Source of the DNA: a virus
Strand: one strand, 5' to 3'
Virus record (IMG/VR): IMGVR_UViG_3300009788_000031
Coordinates: 1 to 49,933 of that record
Length of the DNA: 49,933 nucleotides
The notes under the pieces: model-generated
Seen by the model: the letters and a program-made list of their open reading frames with translations, nothing else
Database searches by the model: none
What the model was told of the DNA's origin: nothing
In this document: piece by piece, positions 27,016-34,541 of the stretch
Position numbering within the stretch: position 1 is the first letter of the stretch
How the letters are laid out: every line of letters starts with the position of its first letter
Program-made: the position numbers and the translations under genes

Positions 27016-27636
27016 TTATGAATAACCCTTGCCCGTTAAGTCGAATATCTTTCCGCAATCTTTTATACGGCGGGTGATTCGACCATTTACTATTCTCCCC
27101 CAAGCGTCTTTGTTTAACGGAGACGCTATAATTACCTGTTTCATATCAAGAAACATTTTGCCGATTATATTTTCTACAAGCACTCTCATTTCGTCACGCA
27201 AGTTTACAAACTCATCAAATACTACACATTTTTTACTAAGCCATTTATCAAATACTTTCTCTCGTTCAGTGCCCAGGTGCCAGAGTCGTTCAGACTCTAC
27301 GCTCAGGTCAATATATAAATAATCAGACACGCTTGATGGTGGATATGGCACATATATATACTTACCTTTATCCTCGCTCCACCTTTGGGCTTGATTCCAA
27401 TCGTCTGTATGGTTTTTTTCCCAAGACCGATACATCAAAGCAACTACAAGTCTTGATTTGCCCCGTGCCGTAATAGGGCTCCGGACAAGCGCCCAGCCCT
27501 GTATATCGGCAAGTTCCTTCATTTCATCAACCTCGATCTCATCATGATTATAACCAGTATCGTAATCATTAAAAGTGAATGATTGGTAACGGAGGGGTAC
27601 TCTCATTGATTTAAGTATTTGAGATACCTCATTCAC
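27016..27636 (-). CDS. DnaC/IstB-like AAA+ helicase loader
   Basis: 206 residues from GTG 27636 (GTGA overlap with the upstream stop; SD AGGAG 8 nt away). It has a degenerate Walker A SPITARGKS (53-61), Walker B CVVFDEF (Asp141-Glu142), a sensor-1-like VIIASPLN (Asn175) and an Arg pair in RITRRI (189-190) for the Arg finger. The small size and position right after a replication initiator match phage helicase loaders that place the host DnaB-type helicase. No helicase or primase gene was seen in the window, so host enzymes are probably recruited. Confidence 0.75.
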   Translation of the reverse strand: MNEVSQILKSMRVPLRYQSFTFNDYDTGYNHDEIEVDEMKELADIQGWALVRSPITARGKSRLVVALMYRSWEKNHTDDWNQAQRWSEDKGKYIYVPYPPSSVSDYLYIDLSVESERLWHLGTEREKVFDKWLSKKCVVFDEFVNLRDEMRVLVENIIGKMFLDMKQVIIASPLNKDAWGRIVNGRITRRIKDCGKIFDLTGKGYS

Positions 27637-28346
27637 TCTTGATACTCCTGTTTCGACCGTCCAGAACCGCTACCCTGCCGCCGGGGAGGTTTCATTATTA
27701 CTGTCCACATGTTGTTTTCAATCCACTTCTTTGTTCCGGTTATCCATTCACCGTTGTCTTTCGTCCAATTATGAGATGCGATATGGTTTTCAAGTGCTGA
27801 CATTACATCCTCTATTTTTTCATCAAGTTTATATTTTTTCCATTCAATATAACACTTTTCCTTACCGCCTGATTTACGAGGATGGGCTTTCCAAAATCGT
27901 TCAAATTCTTCGCTATATATATATATCCTTCTCTTCTTATTACTCTCTATACTCTTGTATGTGGTTAGTTGTTGGTTAGTCGTTGGTTGTTTGTTTGTTG
28001 GTTTGCTGGTTACTTTATCTTCACCGCCTTGATATTTTTCCCAATTTACAATAGTTATGACACTAAATTTGTTGGTTGAATTGATGGTTAGATTTAGCGA
28101 TTTTACGAGAGTGCTTACACAAGTACGAATATTTTGTTCAGACAAACCTGTTTCGTTAGATGCAATCTTTCGTCCAAATACAAACTGTCCTGGCTCAAGC
28201 GGAACGTCTTGAAATCCAACTTTAGCGATATACAGATTACGGGTTGCTTTCATTAAGCAATATGTCCAGAATGTCCAGAGTTTATGATTCTTTAACCAGC
28301 CTCGTTCAATCGAAATCGAATGCAGTTTTATCCAGTTTTCAGACAT
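27633..28346 (-). CDS. Phage replication initiation protein (winged-helix, O-like)
   Basis: 237 residues from ATG 28346, overlapping the upstream stop. The N-terminal domain (1-110) has the common replisome-organiser pattern: WIKLHSISIERGWLKNHKLW, a Gly-Gln-Phe turn (LEPGQFVFGRK), a recognition helix (LSEQNIRTCVSTLVKSL) and the wing ending IVNWEKYQ. A Thr/Asn/Gln/Lys linker follows (~120-145), then a C-terminal domain (~150-215) with FERFWKAHPRKSGG that typically contacts the loader. It probably binds the origin and hands it to the DnaC-like protein encoded next. Confidence 0.8.
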   Translation of the reverse strand: MSENWIKLHSISIERGWLKNHKLWTFWTYCLMKATRNLYIAKVGFQDVPLEPGQFVFGRKIASNETGLSEQNIRTCVSTLVKSLNLTINSTNKFSVITIVNWEKYQGGEDKVTSKPTNKQPTTNQQLTTYKSIESNKKRRIYIYSEEFERFWKAHPRKSGGKEKCYIEWKKYKLDEKIEDVMSALENHIASHNWTKDNGEWITGTKKWIENNMWTVIMKPPRRQGSGSGRSKQEYQE

Positions 28347-28668
28347 TATATATTCTGGGATCGAGTTCAAGACCAAGAGATTTGCCAATTATATAAACAG
28401 CTATTCTAAATTCATCATAATCGCTTGACAACAATTCATATTTTATAGGCTTATCAAATTGTCTGAATGTGGGATCAATGATACTTCCGCCTCTATCAAT
28501 CAACCAGCTATGAATAATATCATTTGCTAAACCATATTGAGGCTGAAGATCGCCGCAAAAGTCTCGCAACATCGCATTAACTGCAATATCACACATGCCC
28601 TCTGATTTTTCTTTATCAGGAAAACGTCCATCAATCCAAGTATTGTATTTGTTTTTAACGTCAGACAT
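28339..28668 (-). CDS. Small papain/transglutaminase-like fold protein (tentative)
   Basis: 109 residues. Cys26 lies at the start of a helix (GMCDIAVNAML), His53 in a strand (IIHSWLID) and Asp65 in SIIDPTFRQF. The C-helix ... H-S-W ... I-I-D-P-T-x-x-Q order is that of transglutaminase-like/papain-fold hydrolases, here in a very compact form. No signal peptide. It lies directly upstream of the replication initiator. Enzyme class is inferred only from these residues. Confidence 0.45.
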   Translation of the reverse strand: MSDVKNKYNTWIDGRFPDKEKSEGMCDIAVNAMLRDFCGDLQPQYGLANDIIHSWLIDRGGSIIDPTFRQFDKPIKYELLSSDYDEFRIAVYIIGKSLGLELDPRIYNV

Positions 28669-28695
28669 TCAAGTAGTCAGTTTTCATTGGGTTGC

Positions 28696-28965
28696 TTAGT
28701 TTTGCCCTAAAGCATCTGTACTATATGGATGCTCAAGATCGTCTGGATTAAACTGATCATCCGCTATTTCTTTAGCCTCGTTAAGATGTATGACTCTTGG
28801 GTTATTATACCTTATCTTACTCGCCTGTATTTCAGCAGCAGATAATTTATTAAATTTCATAGCCAAGCAAACCTCTTCCGACCACCATTTATTTTTACAT
28901 TGGCTTCTGTCTATAAGAAATAATGTTTTATTTCCCCTTCTTCCATCGGTTGCAACTACCCACAT
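28696..28965 (-). CDS. Hypothetical early protein
   Basis: 89 residues from ATG 28965, chosen because GGGAGGATGAA ends at the ATG; a longer frame (to 29013) lacks an SD. Mixed alpha/beta with WWSEEVCLAMKF and a C-terminal acidic part. No family recognised. Confidence 0.5.
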   Translation of the reverse strand: MWVVATDGRRGNKTLFLIDRSQCKNKWWSEEVCLAMKFNKLSAAEIQASKIRYNNPRVIHLNEAKEIADDQFNPDDLEHPYSTDALGQN

Positions 28966-29018
28966 TTCATCCTCCCTTATAGAGCCGAGAAAGACCCTGT
29001 AGGCAATCCGCATAACGG

Positions 29019-29603
29019 TTAGTTATGTAGTACAGGGTCTAATCGCAAGCCTTTTCTACCATTAGTTTCGTTGTCTGGCTTAAGTATGAATAAATTATTT
29101 GATCCTTCTGGTATCCGAAGTTTATCAGGTGTCCTCCATTGCTTTATCTTAATCCTACTCCACGCTTGAGGAATTATACAGATACTGGTATTAATAGTTG
29201 GGTCAAGGCTTAGCCTAAAAGACTTCTCTTCCGTCTTAAACTGTGATAAAATGTGTTGCTGGAAGAGAAAGAATGCCCCTGTGTCGGTAGCTGTTGGGTT
29301 TCTATGAATAGTGAATTGAACGCCATGAAAATATTCAATAATCGCTTTGAGCTGATGTGTCCAGATTGTAGTATATAAATATATTTTCTGTTTTGGATTT
29401 TGTTGCCTAAGAGCACTCATTATATCAACAATTCTATCAGGATAAAGCATTGGTTCTCCACCCGTAAGCGTAACAGTATCGTAAGGTTTTAGTGGAGACA
29501 CGTCATTAATTTCCTTCATTGATTGAATAATATTATTACTCTTATTACAACAATAAGAGCAATTTCTATTACATGTCAATGTTGTAATAAGCCTCGCTTC
29601 CAT
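29019..29603 (-). CDS. Radical SAM protein
   Basis: 194 residues from ATG 29603 (TGATG overlap with the upstream 33-residue gene; SD AGGAGG). The Fe-S motif is CNRNCSYC (Cys11, Cys15, Cys18) and the AdoMet-binding GGEP is at 48-51 (VTLTGGEPML). Length is short, like QueE or activase-type enzymes, with no extra Fe-S C-terminal (SPASM) Cys set. Substrate is unknown; possibilities are 7-deazaguanine synthesis, an activase or peptide modification. No other queuosine genes or anaerobic ribonucleotide reductase were seen, so none can be chosen. Confidence 0.8.
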   Translation of the reverse strand: MEARLITTLTCNRNCSYCCNKSNNIIQSMKEINDVSPLKPYDTVTLTGGEPMLYPDRIVDIMSALRQQNPKQKIYLYTTIWTHQLKAIIEYFHGVQFTIHRNPTATDTGAFFLFQQHILSQFKTEEKSFRLSLDPTINTSICIIPQAWSRIKIKQWRTPDKLRIPEGSNNLFILKPDNETNGRKGLRLDPVLHN

Positions 29604-29704
29604 CACTCCTCCTTTTCTGGCTTATCTTCTGCTTCTTTGTACTCTTCCTTGACAACCCAAAAAGCCTCTTTGTCTGCTGTCGATAAATCTGGCGTGATCG
29701 TCAT
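29603..29704 (-). CDS. Very small coupled protein upstream of radical SAM gene
   Basis: A 33-residue ORF, with ATG 29704 preceded by GGGAGA and overlapping the previous stop (ATGA); its own stop overlaps the radical SAM start (TGATG). Charged and helical (KEAFWVVKEEYKEAEDKPE). The double coupling and SD support it as real. It could be a small substrate peptide of the radical SAM enzyme (as for RiPP precursors) or just a coupling leader; it contains no Cys. Confidence 0.5.
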   Translation of the reverse strand: MTITPDLSTADKEAFWVVKEEYKEAEDKPEKEE

Positions 29705-29967
29705 AGTATCTCCCTTGATTGCTTACCAGCTTTTATCCAGTTACAAACGAGCCAAAAGATAATAAATATAGCGATTATAGCACTCGAAACAAGCAGCACT
29801 ATATCCAGAATCGGTTCTACTGCGTATAGGTCTATAATACTGTAATAATCAAGAGTGCAAAGACCTACTCCAATTATCAACCCTGCTATAAAACACAACA
29901 CAAGATACGGAAACCCATCTTTTATCTCTTCCCACTTCAGTCGAAAGAATATCTTTAATCGTCTCAT
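29701..29967 (-). CDS. Two-span membrane protein
   Basis: 88 residues with SD AGGAG. Helices at about 20-42 (PYLVLCFIAGLIIGVGL) and 54-76 (LDIVLLVSSAIIAIFIIFW), and basic ends, so both termini are probably cytoplasmic. No family recognised. It could be a superinfection-exclusion or membrane-remodelling protein. Confidence 0.6.
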   Translation of the reverse strand: MRRLKIFFRLKWEEIKDGFPYLVLCFIAGLIIGVGLCTLDYYSIIDLYAVEPILDIVLLVSSAIIAIFIIFWLVCNWIKAGKQSREIL

Positions 29968-30072
29968 TATTACTCCTTAGTTTCCCGTCTGGCAGCGATG
30001 ACATTATGTACTTGCGATACATAGACTTCAAAGCAACACCGCCACCAGACAGGTCGAGTTTTCTGACCAAAT

Positions 30073-31113
30073 TTAGTTTAACTCCAGCGAGCTGCTTGAA
30101 GGCTGCTCGTTGATTAACTCCTGTTGACGCTCTTTGACTTTCTCTCTCATCCAAATAACGTCTGTTTCTTTATATGAGTTCTTGTTTTTATTCAACTCGG
30201 TTGATGTCTTGGTTAGACTATCAAGAGACTTCATCCTTGAAACTATTTCCGCAAACTCTTCTTTCGTGGGCAACTTCTTGGGCTTTGGTTCGGCTTTCGT
30301 TCCCTTAGCCCATTCTGCGAGTTTAACACCACACTCCCTGTTGATCTTCTTATCCAGCGGGAATATGTGTTTGTGTTGCTCCTGGAGCTTGACTGGTATT
30401 GGCACTCCTGGATTATCTGGAGCCAATATGAATGATACAGTCATTTCGTATGGCAGGTTTTTTTCACAGATAGGTTGCCATCCGAGCGGAATAATTTTCG
30501 TCTTTTTGTCATCCTTACCCTTCGGTTCAGGCACGTTGAATTTTTCACCATTTGGAATCAAGTCTGAATGTAATTTTCTGAGTTTCCACTCCATGTGTGG
30601 TGATGTCATCTTGACCTTTTCCTCTGCCCTGAAACAGAATATGATGTGCATCCGGTACTGTAGCATCTTCTGAACAAATTTCTTGTGTTCGGTCTTTGGT
30701 TTTACCCAGGCGAGCATATTGCATGATGCTCGCCTTGTGTAGTCATCCTTAGCTAATCTATATAGTTCAGCCTCGTGCATATCAAGCATTCCGCCGTCTC
30801 CAGCGTGGGCATGTGATGCCGAGTCTATGATTCCAACCTTACATCCACGCTTTTGCAACTCGTCAATAGCATCAGAGTAGCTTTCAGGATTAAACGGAGG
30901 AACGAAATCAATGTGTTCATATTTATAATACTCCGCATAATGCAACCCACGCCTCGCCTCAGTATCAATCATTCCAATTTTACCACCACCAGCAAGACCC
31001 ATTGCCAACTCAAGGGCAGTGTATGTTTTGCCACCACCACTTGCGCTCGCTAAGCCTATAATAACATTTACATCCTCTCGAACAGCCGGTTTAAGGTGAA
31101 AGTTTCTACTCAT
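30073..31113 (-). CDS. RecA-like ATPase of Sak4/AAA_24 type
   Basis: 346 residues from ATG 31113 (SD GGAGA; TAATG overlap with the exonuclease gene). Walker A is ASASGGGKT (22-30), Walker B KVGIIDSAS (Asp97), with IDTEARR (50-55) in the switch position typical of phage AAA_24 proteins. These RecA-core ATPases (Sak4) promote single-strand annealing. Residues ~280-346 form a basic Lys/Pro linker and a helical tail, longer than the minimal family, perhaps for SSB or exonuclease contact. It forms an exonuclease/annealing pair with the next gene upstream. Confidence 0.8.
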   Translation of the reverse strand: MSRNFHLKPAVREDVNVIIGLASASGGGKTYTALELAMGLAGGGKIGMIDTEARRGLHYAEYYKYEHIDFVPPFNPESYSDAIDELQKRGCKVGIIDSASHAHAGDGGMLDMHEAELYRLAKDDYTRRASCNMLAWVKPKTEHKKFVQKMLQYRMHIIFCFRAEEKVKMTSPHMEWKLRKLHSDLIPNGEKFNVPEPKGKDDKKTKIIPLGWQPICEKNLPYEMTVSFILAPDNPGVPIPVKLQEQHKHIFPLDKKINRECGVKLAEWAKGTKAEPKPKKLPTKEEFAEIVSRMKSLDSLTKTSTELNKNKNSYKETDVIWMREKVKERQQELINEQPSSSSLELN

Positions 31114-32006
31114 TATGTCTCCATTTCGTGTTGATAGATAGCCCATTGAGGAGCCTCTGCGTACAGCGTTTCGGCAGGATACCCATCCCACTTGTCGCTT
31201 TTAAGACACTCTCCCCATAGCTTAATAGCCCTTGCGACTTTAGCTCTGCCAATATCAAGCAGGGTCTCGCTTAACCCGATAACCGAACAATCATAAGGCG
31301 GGGTATTTTCCTGAACAAAGAAAAAGAAGTTAGCCTGATTGCCTGTTATCTGATAATAGCCCTCAAGATAGAAACACGCTTGCAGGACATAATCCATGAT
31401 GTGATTTTTAATCCACGCTTCAGGATGAGCGTTTGTCGTGGTTTTGTAATCCATTATCACGTCCCAATTATTCTGAGTGCTTATCCGATCAGCACGTCCA
31501 CGACACCAGACACCCTCCATTTGCCAGATTAAAGATTGTTCGGATTTTCCGGATTCCAGAATACCCTTAAACTCGGTTAGCTCAATCTTCTGTTTAGCAA
31601 CCTCAATCATTTGCTTGACAACAGCATACTCTTTCGCAAGGAGCGGTGTCAAGCCGTTATCATAAGCTTCATCACGTTCCTCTTTCGTAATGTTCTTTCG
31701 ATAGTCATTGTGTTCGAGGACAGCGATTTTGCCTCTATCTCTGGGAAGATTGAAGTTGCGATAATATTCACCAGATTGATCTAACAGCATTGCATGAGCA
31801 GCACGTCCGGGATCATATATCCGTCTGTTTTCCGGTTTGTAATCCGGATTGAGTTTCGGATGCGCTAACCAAGCGTGGTATGGTGAACGTCCAAGTAGTT
31901 TATATGCTACACTTGAGGACAGGCTTGCTTCTGGGCAAGGATCAGAGTGATACTCTTCCTCGCTGATGCTGTGGATACCCTGTTCAAGCTTCTGGTCATC
32001 ATTCAT
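31113..32006 (-). CDS. RecE-like / PD-(D/E)XK exonuclease (DUF3799 type)
   Basis: 297 residues. The N-terminus has HSISEEEYHSDPC and a GRAAHAMLLD helix (His71), as in RecE/DUF3799 nucleases. The catalytic set is Glu156, Asp173 (GRADRIS) and Asp186-Tyr-Lys188 (MDYKTT), followed by QACFYLEGY, the Q-x-x-x-Y helix. It would resect double-strand ends to leave 3' single strands for the Sak4-like protein. Start 32006 overlaps the upstream gene by 8 nt, and its stop overlaps the Sak4 start. Confidence 0.8.
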   Translation of the reverse strand: MNDDQKLEQGIHSISEEEYHSDPCPEASLSSSVAYKLLGRSPYHAWLAHPKLNPDYKPENRRIYDPGRAAHAMLLDQSGEYYRNFNLPRDRGKIAVLEHNDYRKNITKEERDEAYDNGLTPLLAKEYAVVKQMIEVAKQKIELTEFKGILESGKSEQSLIWQMEGVWCRGRADRISTQNNWDVIMDYKTTTNAHPEAWIKNHIMDYVLQACFYLEGYYQITGNQANFFFFVQENTPPYDCSVIGLSETLLDIGRAKVARAIKLWGECLKSDKWDGYPAETLYAEAPQWAIYQHEMET

Positions 32007-32214
32007 CGGATGACTCCACCTTAAAGACGTCTATTATGACACAATGACCACCGTTTTTTACCGTATTTACTATCATGTCAAGATGATAAAACTTCGTCCT
32101 TGCATCACTTATCGATTCGGCGCTTAGATTCGTTCTTTCTTTAGGTATGTGCATTAGTGGTGTATGATCATCGTATTTGGAAAAGCATCTAAACTCAACT
32201 GAATAGTTATCCAT
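31999..32214 (-). CDS. Hypothetical early protein
   Basis: 71 residues; the ATG overlaps the stop of the winged-helix gene (TAATG). Alpha/beta with HCVIIDVFKVE at the end. No family recognised. Confidence 0.5.
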   Translation of the reverse strand: MDNYSVEFRCFSKYDDHTPLMHIPKERTNLSAESISDARTKFYHLDMIVNTVKNGGHCVIIDVFKVESSDE

Positions 32215-32432
32215 TACAACGCCTTCGCTGTTTCTAAACCTTTATCTGTCAACTTCCATGTCCCGAAAGTCTGATTGTTATTATCAACATATCCGGCTTG
32301 TTTCATCTTATTCAGGTTATTTGAGTAAGATCTATTACTATTGAATATGTGATACATATCCCGAATATGACTCTCACTATTAAGCCGCAAATGAAGCAGG
32401 ATACGCTCTTGTTTGCCGGTAGCTTCATTCAG
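32214..32432 (-). CDS. Small winged-helix protein with apparent CTG start
   Basis: A 72-residue reading frame with no ATG at its natural beginning. It reads LNEATGKQERILLHLRLNSE, then SYSNNLNKMKQAGYVDNNN and FGTWKLTDKGLETAKAL, a compact winged-helix domain (helices, recognition helix, wing with T-x-K-G). The frame opens after a TAG. The first near-start codon is CTG 32432, two bases after AGAGGA; ATG 32357 would cut off the first helices. It overlaps the upstream gene by 8 nt and the downstream ATG by one base. Probably a transcription regulator. Start by CTG or by frameshift from the upstream gene is inference. Confidence 0.55.
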   Translation of the reverse strand: MNEATGKQERILLHLRLNSESHIRDMYHIFNSNRSYSNNLNKMKQAGYVDNNNQTFGTWKLTDKGLETAKAL

Positions 32433-32637
32433 TGTCCTCTGTCTCTAACAACCCACTACTTTTGATTGGACACTGCTCGAAGTTGCAAAGCGGACTTTTG
32501 CCACCAAAATCAATATCATTAGAATCCCCACCATATTCAGGATGATCCGCATTACTGCAATATCTTTTTCTTCTATACCCAAAGACGTTCGGGCAGCCAT
32601 GCGAAAAATATGATACATCTACTATCCATTTCTTCAT
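32425..32637 (-). CDS. Small Cys-rich protein
   Basis: 70 residues, SD GGAG before the ATG. Five Cys in FSHGCPN, RYCSNADH, LCNFEQCPI suggest zinc binding. First gene after a 200-nt leader region. No family recognised. Confidence 0.5.
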   Translation of the reverse strand: MKKWIVDVSYFSHGCPNVFGYRRKRYCSNADHPEYGGDSNDIDFGGKSPLCNFEQCPIKSSGLLETEDTE

Positions 32638-32837
32638 AGTAACTCCATAAAATAGACGACGGTACTCTGTACCCGTAAGTCAGGTAGCATCTGCTGTTCG
32701 GGAAGTACACTGACAATGTAGAACCGGAGTAAAGAAGCGAGATGCTACCTAAAGATGTCTGTTTTATGAAAAATAGCTCTACTTGTCAGTTATCTATCAA
32801 TTTACGAAACCATTGTCCTGATTGCAAGAGAAATCTG
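32638..32837 (-). promoter_or_regulatory. Leader region with 11-bp inverted repeat
   Basis: A 200-nt gap, the largest inside the minus-strand operon. AGGTAGCATCT (32682-32692) and its exact complement AGATGCTACCT (32740-32750) enclose 47 nt. A second dyad GGTAC-TCT-GTACC is at 32661-32673. Lying just downstream of the XRE gene and just upstream of the next operon segment, it could hold an operator, a structured leader or a small RNA. No clear sigma70 promoter was identified. Confidence 0.45.
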
Positions 32838-33050
32838 TCAATCAAGAGTCAGTCGTTTCAATTTCTTGCGTATTTGAGACGGTTTTAATCTCGCAACTCG
32901 TTCCATCTCACGTACTGCTCTTGGGCGAGGTGCACTAATGTCATTCACCCAACTTGAGACTGTTGGCTGTTTATGATCAATAAGCAATGCAAGCTCGGCT
33001 TGATTGATGTCCTTATCGTTCATCAGTTGTTGGATTTGTTTAGGAGTCAT
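32838..33050 (-). CDS. XRE/Cro-like transcription regulator
   Basis: 70 residues with a helix-turn-helix spanning about 14-45 (NQAELALLIDHKQPTVSSWV), the Cro/C1 type DNA-binding pattern with 'Q-x-x-x-A' and 'T-V-S-x-W'. The C-terminal tail is basic. It overlaps the upstream gene (ATGA). The small size fits a Cro-type repressor acting on nearby promoters; a matching larger CI repressor was not found. Confidence 0.8.
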   Translation of the reverse strand: MTPKQIQQLMNDKDINQAELALLIDHKQPTVSSWVNDISAPRPRAVREMERVARLKPSQIRKKLKRLTLD

Positions 33051-33241
33051 GCTTTTTTTATGACCTCTTGTTTACATTTATCACTACAAACCAAACCGAT
33101 ATTAGAGCCGTATCTTTCTGAATACCAATCCCAACCTTTAGGAATCGGAGCGGTTCTAAAATCTTCAACAGGATCGTCGGCTGGCTCGTGGTCAACCTCA
33201 ACTTCAAGTTGGCAATACATACATGTTCTGGTGTATTTCAT
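33047..33241 (-). CDS. Small zinc-finger-like protein
   Basis: 64 residues. CMYCQLEVEVDHE near the N-terminus and CSDKCKQEV at the end form a split C-x2-C ... C-x3-C zinc site around a Trp/Tyr-rich middle (GWDWYSERYG). ATGA overlaps both sides. No named family recognised. Confidence 0.55.
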   Translation of the reverse strand: MKYTRTCMYCQLEVEVDHEPADDPVEDFRTAPIPKGWDWYSERYGSNIGLVCSDKCKQEVIKKA

Positions 33242-33492
33242 TTTCGCCCCTCTCTTAAATTAAGGCAATCCTTACGTGCCTGCTTTATTGCCTCAATGAA
33301 TAATTCAAAATCACCATCAGTCATATCGCTGTCGATTACATTTCCATACAACGAAACATAAGGCGAGTCTGACGAGGCGCCATGAGCTGCGCATACCGTA
33401 TATCCTAAATCGTAATCCGTTAAAGGAGCCTCTTCTGGCATAATGACGTATCGCTGTTCAGTTGAAAGCTTTAACACTCTAATCACATTCAT
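33238..33492 (-). CDS. Hypothetical early protein
   Basis: 84 residues, acidic, alpha/beta; SD GGAGGTGGAG inside the end of the upstream gene, with ATGA overlaps on both sides. No motif recognised. Confidence 0.5.
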   Translation of the reverse strand: MNVIRVLKLSTEQRYVIMPEEAPLTDYDLGYTVCAAHGASSDSPYVSLYGNVIDSDMTDGDFELFIEAIKQARKDCLNLREGRK

Positions 33493-33668
33493 ACTCCACC
33501 TCCAAACGGTAGATTATCGATTGATCTATCTTCATCATCATCATCAACCTCATACTCCTCATCGTCAGGATCACGGTGAAAAGCTGCCGGTTGATCGTGC
33601 TCCCATAACTCCACCTCGAACTCATCTTCCGGCAGTTCAGGCATTGGCTGAAATCCATAGTAGTACAT
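33489..33668 (-). CDS. Small highly acidic protein
   Basis: 59 residues from ATG 33668 (TGATG overlap; SD AAGGAGG). Almost 40 percent Asp and Glu, with a run EEYEVDDDDEDRS. Acidic phage proteins of this size often mimic DNA to inhibit host DNA-binding enzymes (known for several anti-restriction proteins), but composition alone does not prove it. Confidence 0.55.
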   Translation of the reverse strand: MYYYGFQPMPELPEDEFEVELWEHDQPAAFHRDPDDEEYEVDDDDEDRSIDNLPFGGGV

Positions 33669-34540
33669 CACACCTCCTTGATTTCTACGTTGATGGGGGT
33701 AAAGTCTTTAATACTACTCCTATATCCACAAACAGTATGATATTCCTCTGTTGTGATGCTGGAGGTATCTTTGCAATCCACAGAATTACTCCATCGAGCA
33801 CCATCTTCGGCAGTGAGCACTATTTTATTACTTTCTGGTGTTGAAAGTATAAAGCGTCCTTGACGCAGATGCTTGAACCACTGTCCAAGTTCATAAGCCT
33901 TTTCATCCTCTTTCCAAGCATCATAATCCACATCGACACCGAGCACTTTTCTCTTTCCTTGCGGAATACCAGATTGCTCATTCCAGAATTTCATGTGTCG
34001 GTCAGGATGCTTAATAAATTCAACGAACTTTTTCTGAGCCTTAACAGGGTCGTCAAAATACCTATCCACACACCCGTTTTTATAATGCCATTGATTTTTA
34101 ATCGAACAAAATCTTAAGAATGGATTTTCTGATGTTCCGTCCTCTTTCATTATTCTGTCCTTGTTTTGATTTGTACTACCAGCAACTTCATAATCACACT
34201 TAGAAACATTAAAACATCGATACATAATGTATCCAGATTTAAGTTCCGTTTTCATTACATAACTTCCACACTTTGGACATCTATCCTCGTTTTGATTTGC
34301 TTCATACTCTTCAACCTTGTCAGCCCATTCGGGAGCTACTTTGCGAAGAGATTCGATTGTTACTCTGTTGCGATCATTATTGTCAAGCTCAAGTCCGGCT
34401 GGAGAGATATATTTTGTTTCGATTATTCCTTCTCTGTACCCATTACCATGAGCAATAGCTTGTGAATGACCACCATACTCGTTCAAGAGAATTAACCATC
34501 CATCGTCCCTAATTCCAAGATACTTATTTCCATTTAACAT
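33668..34540 (-). CDS. Hypothetical protein with topoisomerase-type zinc finger
   Basis: 290 residues. A single C4 finger lies at about 88-115 (CPKCGSY...C...CDYE), like those at the C-terminus of topoisomerase I. The rest is alpha/beta with many aromatics and no recognised catalytic motif. It sits two bases after the stop of the 245-residue gene. It may bind single-stranded or packaged DNA. Confidence 0.5.
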   Translation of the reverse strand: MLNGNKYLGIRDDGWLILLNEYGGHSQAIAHGNGYREGIIETKYISPAGLELDNNDRNRVTIESLRKVAPEWADKVEEYEANQNEDRCPKCGSYVMKTELKSGYIMYRCFNVSKCDYEVAGSTNQNKDRIMKEDGTSENPFLRFCSIKNQWHYKNGCVDRYFDDPVKAQKKFVEFIKHPDRHMKFWNEQSGIPQGKRKVLGVDVDYDAWKEDEKAYELGQWFKHLRQGRFILSTPESNKIVLTAEDGARWSNSVDCKDTSSITTEEYHTVCGYRSSIKDFTPINVEIKEV

Positions 34541-34541
34541 C

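Noticed and set aside
29849-30154. Minus-strand 101-residue frame bridging the Sak4-like and membrane-protein genes
   Set aside because: It overlaps both by 80-120 nt in another frame, without an SD; the uncovered 105 nt could code but evidence is weak.
32767-32889. Plus-strand 40-residue ORF with CPDC motif in the XRE gap
   Set aside because: No SD, and half of it is antisense to the XRE gene.
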